A stretch of 64,000 bases of DNA from the NCBI GenBank assembly GCA_900696645.1, contig CAADGV010000024.1, positions 159,039 through 223,038 of the forward strand, in the 5' to 3' direction. The notes beneath the pieces are model-generated. The model did not search any database. It was given only the letters and a program-made list of their open reading frames with translations, and was not told where the DNA came from. The DNA is from an uncultured Chlorobiota bacterium (GTDB lineage Bacteria > Bacteroidota > Ignavibacteria > UBA10030 > UBA6906). The position numbers and the translations under genes are program-made. Below, piece after piece: positions 60,637 to 64,000 of this stretch. Each line of letters opens with the position of its first letter. The stretch's first letter is position 1.

Positions 60637-62073
60637 TTGCATTGGAACTTCATTCAATGTGCGTTATTGAGTTTGCTTAAACACCTCTACGACAACTCTC
60701 CCTATGCCCTTCGTGTGTTGGGTGCATCGGCGTACGGGTTGCGGGTTCGGCAATGGCGCTACGGCAGGAAAACAAACGAGTTTGTGCAGACTGCGCTGGA
60801 GCGTGACGGCTGGTCTGCAGATCGCTGGAATGATTGGCAGAAGGAGCGGCTTGCATACATCCTCCACTGTGCTGCGACGAGAGTACCATACTACCGCACG
60901 ATGTGGGAGAGCCGTCGTCGCAAGGGAGATAATTCGTCTTGGGAGATTCTACAGAACTGGCCGATCCTCAAGAAGGAAACGTTACGCGAAAATCCGTCGG
61001 CGTTCGTTGCCGATGATTGCGATGCAAATAGAATGTACCGCGAACAAACAAGCGGCACCACGGGAACGCCGCTCGCTCTCCTGCATTCAAGGGAGACTCT
61101 CCGGCACTGGTACGCGCTGTTTGATGCACGCGTGAGGGAGTGGAACGGGTTTTCCCGCAATGACAGATGGGCGATTATCGGCGGACAGCTTGTTACTCCG
61201 GTTCGTCAGGTCCGTCCGCCGTACTGGGTTTGGAATGCTGCGCTGAAGCAGCTCTATCTTTCGGCGTATCATATTTCAGCCGACACGGTCAGTCACTATT
61301 TTTCAGCACTCAGAACATACAAGGTTCGATACATTCTCGGATATCCGTCCGCCCTTGCGGCCCTCGCGCAATACGCTCACAGACTTGGCATTCCGCCTCC
61401 CGGCGTTCAATTGGCAATCAGCAATGCCGAGCCGTTGTATGACTATCAGCGTGAAAGCATAGCGCTCGGCTTTGGTTGTCCGGTAAGAGACACCTACGGT
61501 ATGGCCGAGTATGCGTGCGGGGCGAGTGAATGTCCGAAAGGCACAATGCATCTGTGGCCCGAGGTCGGCGTTTGTGAAGTATTGGAGGATGATGCCGTCA
61601 TGCCGGTTTTTGCCGGGGAAAGCGGGCGACTTGTCGCAACGGGGCTTCTGAATCCCGACATGCCTCTTGTGCGGTATGAGGTCGGCGATAGAATTGCATT
61701 GTCGGATTCGTCTGATTGTGCATGCGGACGCTCCCTTCCAATCATACAAAAGATTGAAGGAAGATCGGATGATGTCATTGTCACGCCGGATGGCAGATTT
61801 GTTGGTCGGCTCGACCCTGTATTCAAGGCGGATCTGCCCGTTATCGAAGCGCAGATTATTCAGGAGGAGTACGATCGTCTTCGTGTGAAGATTGTCCCCG
61901 CCGCAACGTTCAACGGCAAGCACTCCTCTGAAATCGTTCAGCGATTGATTGAACGTGTAGGCCCGATGCGCATTGATGTGGAGTTGGTTGATTGCATTGA
62001 ACGGACAAAGAATGGTAAGTTCCGTGCAGTTGTTTCGAAAGTGAAGGGTAGTCCGGTTCATGAACTCAGCTAA
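60637..62073 (+). CDS. CapK/PaaK-like adenylate-forming enzyme
   Basis: 478 residues if started at the TTG three bases after the preceding stop; a TTG at 60670 is an alternative. The adenylation signature YREQTSGTTGTPLALLHSRE binds ATP phosphates. RDTYGMAEYACGASECPKGT and PLVRYEVGDRIALSDSSDCA with CGRSLPIIQKIEGRSDDVIV match the phenylacetate-CoA ligase fold. Family members occur regularly in capsule loci (CapK), where they are thought to activate a small acid for attachment to the polymer. Phenylacetate catabolism is unlikely as no paa genes accompany it. Confidence 0.9.
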   Translation: MHWNFIQCALLSLLKHLYDNSPYALRVLGASAYGLRVRQWRYGRKTNEFVQTALERDGWSADRWNDWQKERLAYILHCAATRVPYYRTMWESRRRKGDNSSWEILQNWPILKKETLRENPSAFVADDCDANRMYREQTSGTTGTPLALLHSRETLRHWYALFDARVREWNGFSRNDRWAIIGGQLVTPVRQVRPPYWVWNAALKQLYLSAYHISADTVSHYFSALRTYKVRYILGYPSALAALAQYAHRLGIPPPGVQLAISNAEPLYDYQRESIALGFGCPVRDTYGMAEYACGASECPKGTMHLWPEVGVCEVLEDDAVMPVFAGESGRLVATGLLNPDMPLVRYEVGDRIALSDSSDCACGRSLPIIQKIEGRSDDVIVTPDGRFVGRLDPVFKADLPVIEAQIIQEEYDRLRVKIVPAATFNGKHSSEIVQRLIERVGPMRIDVELVDCIERTKNGKFRAVVSKVKGSPVHELS

Positions 62074-63130
62074 AGCTTCCGGCGTGCAGCCCCTTGTCAG
62101 CCTCATCATGCCCGTTCGCAACGAAGCGGACTTCATCGGGCGGTGCCTCGATGCCGTTGTTGGGCAGGATTATCCCGCCGGATTGCTGGAGATCATCATC
62201 GCTGACGGCATGTCTGACGACCGGACGCGGAATATCATCACGTCGTATCAGGAACGTCATCCAAACATCTCGCTGATTGACAACCCGGAACGCATTGCCG
62301 CGACGGCACTGAACAGGGCGATACGGAAGTCGGCGGGGGAAGTTGTTATCCGCGTTGACGGCCATTGCGAGATTGCTCGCGATTACGTCAGCAGGTGTGT
62401 TGCCCATTTACAGAAGGATGGGGTAGATGCGGTCGGCGGGCCTATTACAACGGTCGGACAAACGGCCGTTGCACGGGCTATTGCCGTTGCCATGAGTTCG
62501 ACATTTGGCGTCGGGGATTCGGGCTTCAGAGTGTTGAAGGATGAAACCCGGTTTGTTGATACAATAGCGTTCCCTGCATACAAGCGCGATCTTATCGAGC
62601 GGGCGGGTTTATGCGATGAAGAACTTGTCCGCAATCAGGACGACGAGTACAACTACCGCCTCAGGTCGTTGGGGGCTAAGCTCCTTCTTGCCGCTGATGT
62701 CCAATCAACGTATTATAGCAGAAGTTCGCTGAAATCCCTGTGGCGCCAATATTTTCAGTACGGATACTGGAAAGTACGCGTATTGCAAAAGCTGCCAAGG
62801 CAGATGCAATTGCGGCAGTTTATCCCGCCGCTATTTGTCGGGACGTTGTTTGCGGGGGTTGCGATGATGCCGTTCAGTTCTTTCGGAATGATTGTGTTTG
62901 GAATCCCGTTCGGTTTGTATCTTGTTGCGAATCTTATTGCTTCCGTGATAACCGGAGCAAGAAATAACCGGCGCGTTGCCGGTCTTTTGCCCATCGTTTT
63001 TCTCATCTTACATATTTCCTACGGTGCGGGGTTTCTTACAGGACTCATCCGATTTTGGAATCGATGGAGCGACCGGGTAGGCGGAGTGCCTGTGCGTCGT
63101 GATCTGCACGCTTCTCTTGAGACGAAATGA
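62060..63130 (+). CDS. Family 2 glycosyltransferase, ExoA-like, with membrane segment
   Basis: 356 residues, overlapping the CapK-like gene by 14 bases. VSLIMPVRNEADFIGRCLDA, EIIIADGMSDDRTRNIITSY, VVIRVDGHCEIARDYVSRCV and NQDDEYNYRLRSLGAKLLLA make a complete GT-A domain. The SSLKSLWRQYFQYGYWK segment provides the QxxRW-like interface seen in succinoglycan ExoA. Three hydrophobic helices at the C-terminus (about 265-345) anchor it to the inner membrane. It transfers one sugar to a lipid-linked intermediate. Its stop overlaps the final methyltransferase gene by four bases. Confidence 0.93.
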   Translation: MNSAKASGVQPLVSLIMPVRNEADFIGRCLDAVVGQDYPAGLLEIIIADGMSDDRTRNIITSYQERHPNISLIDNPERIAATALNRAIRKSAGEVVIRVDGHCEIARDYVSRCVAHLQKDGVDAVGGPITTVGQTAVARAIAVAMSSTFGVGDSGFRVLKDETRFVDTIAFPAYKRDLIERAGLCDEELVRNQDDEYNYRLRSLGAKLLLAADVQSTYYSRSSLKSLWRQYFQYGYWKVRVLQKLPRQMQLRQFIPPLFVGTLFAGVAMMPFSSFGMIVFGIPFGLYLVANLIASVITGARNNRRVAGLLPIVFLILHISYGAGFLTGLIRFWNRWSDRVGGVPVRRDLHASLETK

Positions 63131-63852
63131 TGGCAAGCGGCGCGGACATGCTTCTTACTGAATCTGAGAGAATAAAATCCGAATACCGCCGACGAAGCGA
63201 GAGTCTCTCACCGGATAAATATGCCCAGTGGCAGCCCGATGTGTGGCTGACCTTGTCGGAGCGCAAGCGGCTTGCGACAGTAATGCTGCATAGACTCGGC
63301 GTGTTTCCGGATGCAAGCAGCAGATGTCTTGAAGTGGGATACGGAACAGCGGGTTGGCTGAGTGATTTGATCGGTTGGGGAGTTCCTGAAACCAACATCA
63401 GCGGTATTGAGCTGGATGAACAACGTGCAGGCATTGCACGGCAACTTCTCCCGGCAGCGGACTTGCGTGTCGGAGATGCGGCTAACATGCCTTGGGCAAA
63501 TGAATCATTTGATTTAGTTGTCGCATCGACTGTCTTCACGTCGATTCTCGATCTTGAAATAAGAAAGAAGGTTGCCGGAGAGATCACGCGTGTGCTTGCT
63601 CAAGGCGGAGCATTACTCTGGTACGACTTCACATTTAATAATCCGAACAATGCAAACGTGAAGAAGGTAACGAAGAAGGAATTGCGCTCGCTTTTTCCGA
63701 CATTATCAGGTGAGATGAAAAGTCTGACACTTGCCCCACCGATAGCGCGTCCGGTTGCCCGCATGAGTTGGAGTTTTGCCACTATGCTGAGTGCGGTACA
63801 GTTCCTTCGGACACATTTGCTGGCGGTGTTGGTGAAGGATAAGAAAGGTTGA
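63127..63852 (+). CDS. Class I SAM-dependent methyltransferase
   Basis: 241 residues, starting four bases inside the previous gene. RCLEVGYGTAGWLSDLIGWG is a motif-I variant with Tyr in place of the usual Cys, followed by ISGIELDEQRAGIARQLLPA and ADLRVGDAANMPWANESFDL. It ends KDKKG after a hydrophobic segment (MSWSFATMLSAVQFLRTHLL) that may associate with the membrane. As the last gene before the heptanucleotide array it may end the operon or continue beyond the window. Substrate probably a sugar of the polymer. Confidence 0.88.
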   Translation: MMASGADMLLTESERIKSEYRRRSESLSPDKYAQWQPDVWLTLSERKRLATVMLHRLGVFPDASSRCLEVGYGTAGWLSDLIGWGVPETNISGIELDEQRAGIARQLLPAADLRVGDAANMPWANESFDLVVASTVFTSILDLEIRKKVAGEITRVLAQGGALLWYDFTFNNPNNANVKKVTKKELRSLFPTLSGEMKSLTLAPPIARPVARMSWSFATMLSAVQFLRTHLLAVLVKDKKG

Positions 63853-63873
63853 GGTTAAGGTTTAGGATGAGGC

Positions 63874-64000
63874 AAATCAGAAATCAGAAATCAGAAATCA
63901 GAAATCAGAAATCAGAAATCAGAAATCAGAAATCAGAAATCAGAAATCAGAAATCAGAAATCAGAAATCAGAAATCAGAAATCAGAAATCAGAAATCAGA
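63874..64000. repeat. Perfect heptanucleotide tandem array (AAATCAG), open at window end
   Basis: 127 bases of uninterrupted AAATCAG units, 18 full copies plus one base, running to the last base of the window. The preceding bases 63849-63872 (GAGGTTA, AGGTTTA and variants) look like an older, degenerate heptad array. No spacers are present, so it is not a CRISPR. Confidence 0.97.

Noticed and set aside
60637..62073. Phenylacetate degradation gene (PaaK).
   Set aside because: No other paa genes are present, and the tight packing among glycosyltransferase genes points to the CapK-like branch.
63874..64000. CRISPR array at the right end.
   Set aside because: The unit is only 7 bp, identical and without spacers; it is a simple tandem repeat.

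Overview
The window looks like a chromosomal segment of a Gram-negative bacterium from the Bacteroidota/Chlorobiota side of the tree, most probably an Ignavibacteria-like lineage. This is inferred from two secreted enzymes ending in a type IX secretion sorting domain (NYPNPFNP...GVYYY...K), a TonB-dependent receptor with a carboxypeptidase-like N-terminal domain, an UpxY-type antiterminator and many TTG/GTG starts. No rRNA or marker gene is present to settle it.

Layout. 1-3.7 kb: the end of an M1 aminopeptidase, a fossil of a type IIG-like DNA methylase C-terminus, and three membrane-anchored pseudopilin-like genes. 3.9-11.3 kb: housekeeping genes (YyaL/DUF255 thioredoxin-fold protein, ArfB, a TonB receptor, a DUF47/PiT phosphate uptake pair, tRNA-Asn). 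11.7-19.8 kb: three paralogous GH8 glycanases with different accessory modules (sorting domain only; four Fn3-like repeats plus sorting domain; N-terminal seven-repeat YCF48-like propeller without a sorting domain), with a family 2 glycosyltransferase between the second and third. 19.9-23.8 kb: EtfB, EtfA, an acyl-CoA dehydrogenase and a 71-residue companion. 23.9-25.4 kb: two minus-strand genes.

25.5-63.9 kb: one very long polysaccharide (capsule/O-antigen/exopolysaccharide) locus, all on the plus strand. It opens with a Wzc-like tyrosine autokinase, an SLBB protein and an UpxY/NusG-like antiterminator. Sugar-nucleotide genes, a Wzm/Wzt-type ABC exporter, about a dozen glycosyltransferases, methyltransferases, an asparagine-synthase-like amidotransferase, a deacetylase, an acetyltransferase, an O-antigen-ligase/Wzy-like membrane protein and a CapK-like adenylate-forming enzyme follow. 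Frequent ATGA/GTGA overlaps suggest long co-transcribed units, plausibly under the control of the antiterminator.

The most unusual signal is at 29.1-31.5 kb. Two different four-helix-bundle (S23/IVP-like) genes each sit alone between two short arrays of 7-bp repeats in inverted orientation, and each cassette is wedged between sugar-nucleotide genes. The repeat unit differs between the two cassettes but the 7-bp period and inverted layout are shared. A third, perfect heptanucleotide array runs off the right end of the window. I read these as a possible family of small mobile or repeat-associated elements. A second repeat family, a GC-rich imperfect palindrome, lies inside the coding sequence of a glycosyltransferase without breaking its frame.
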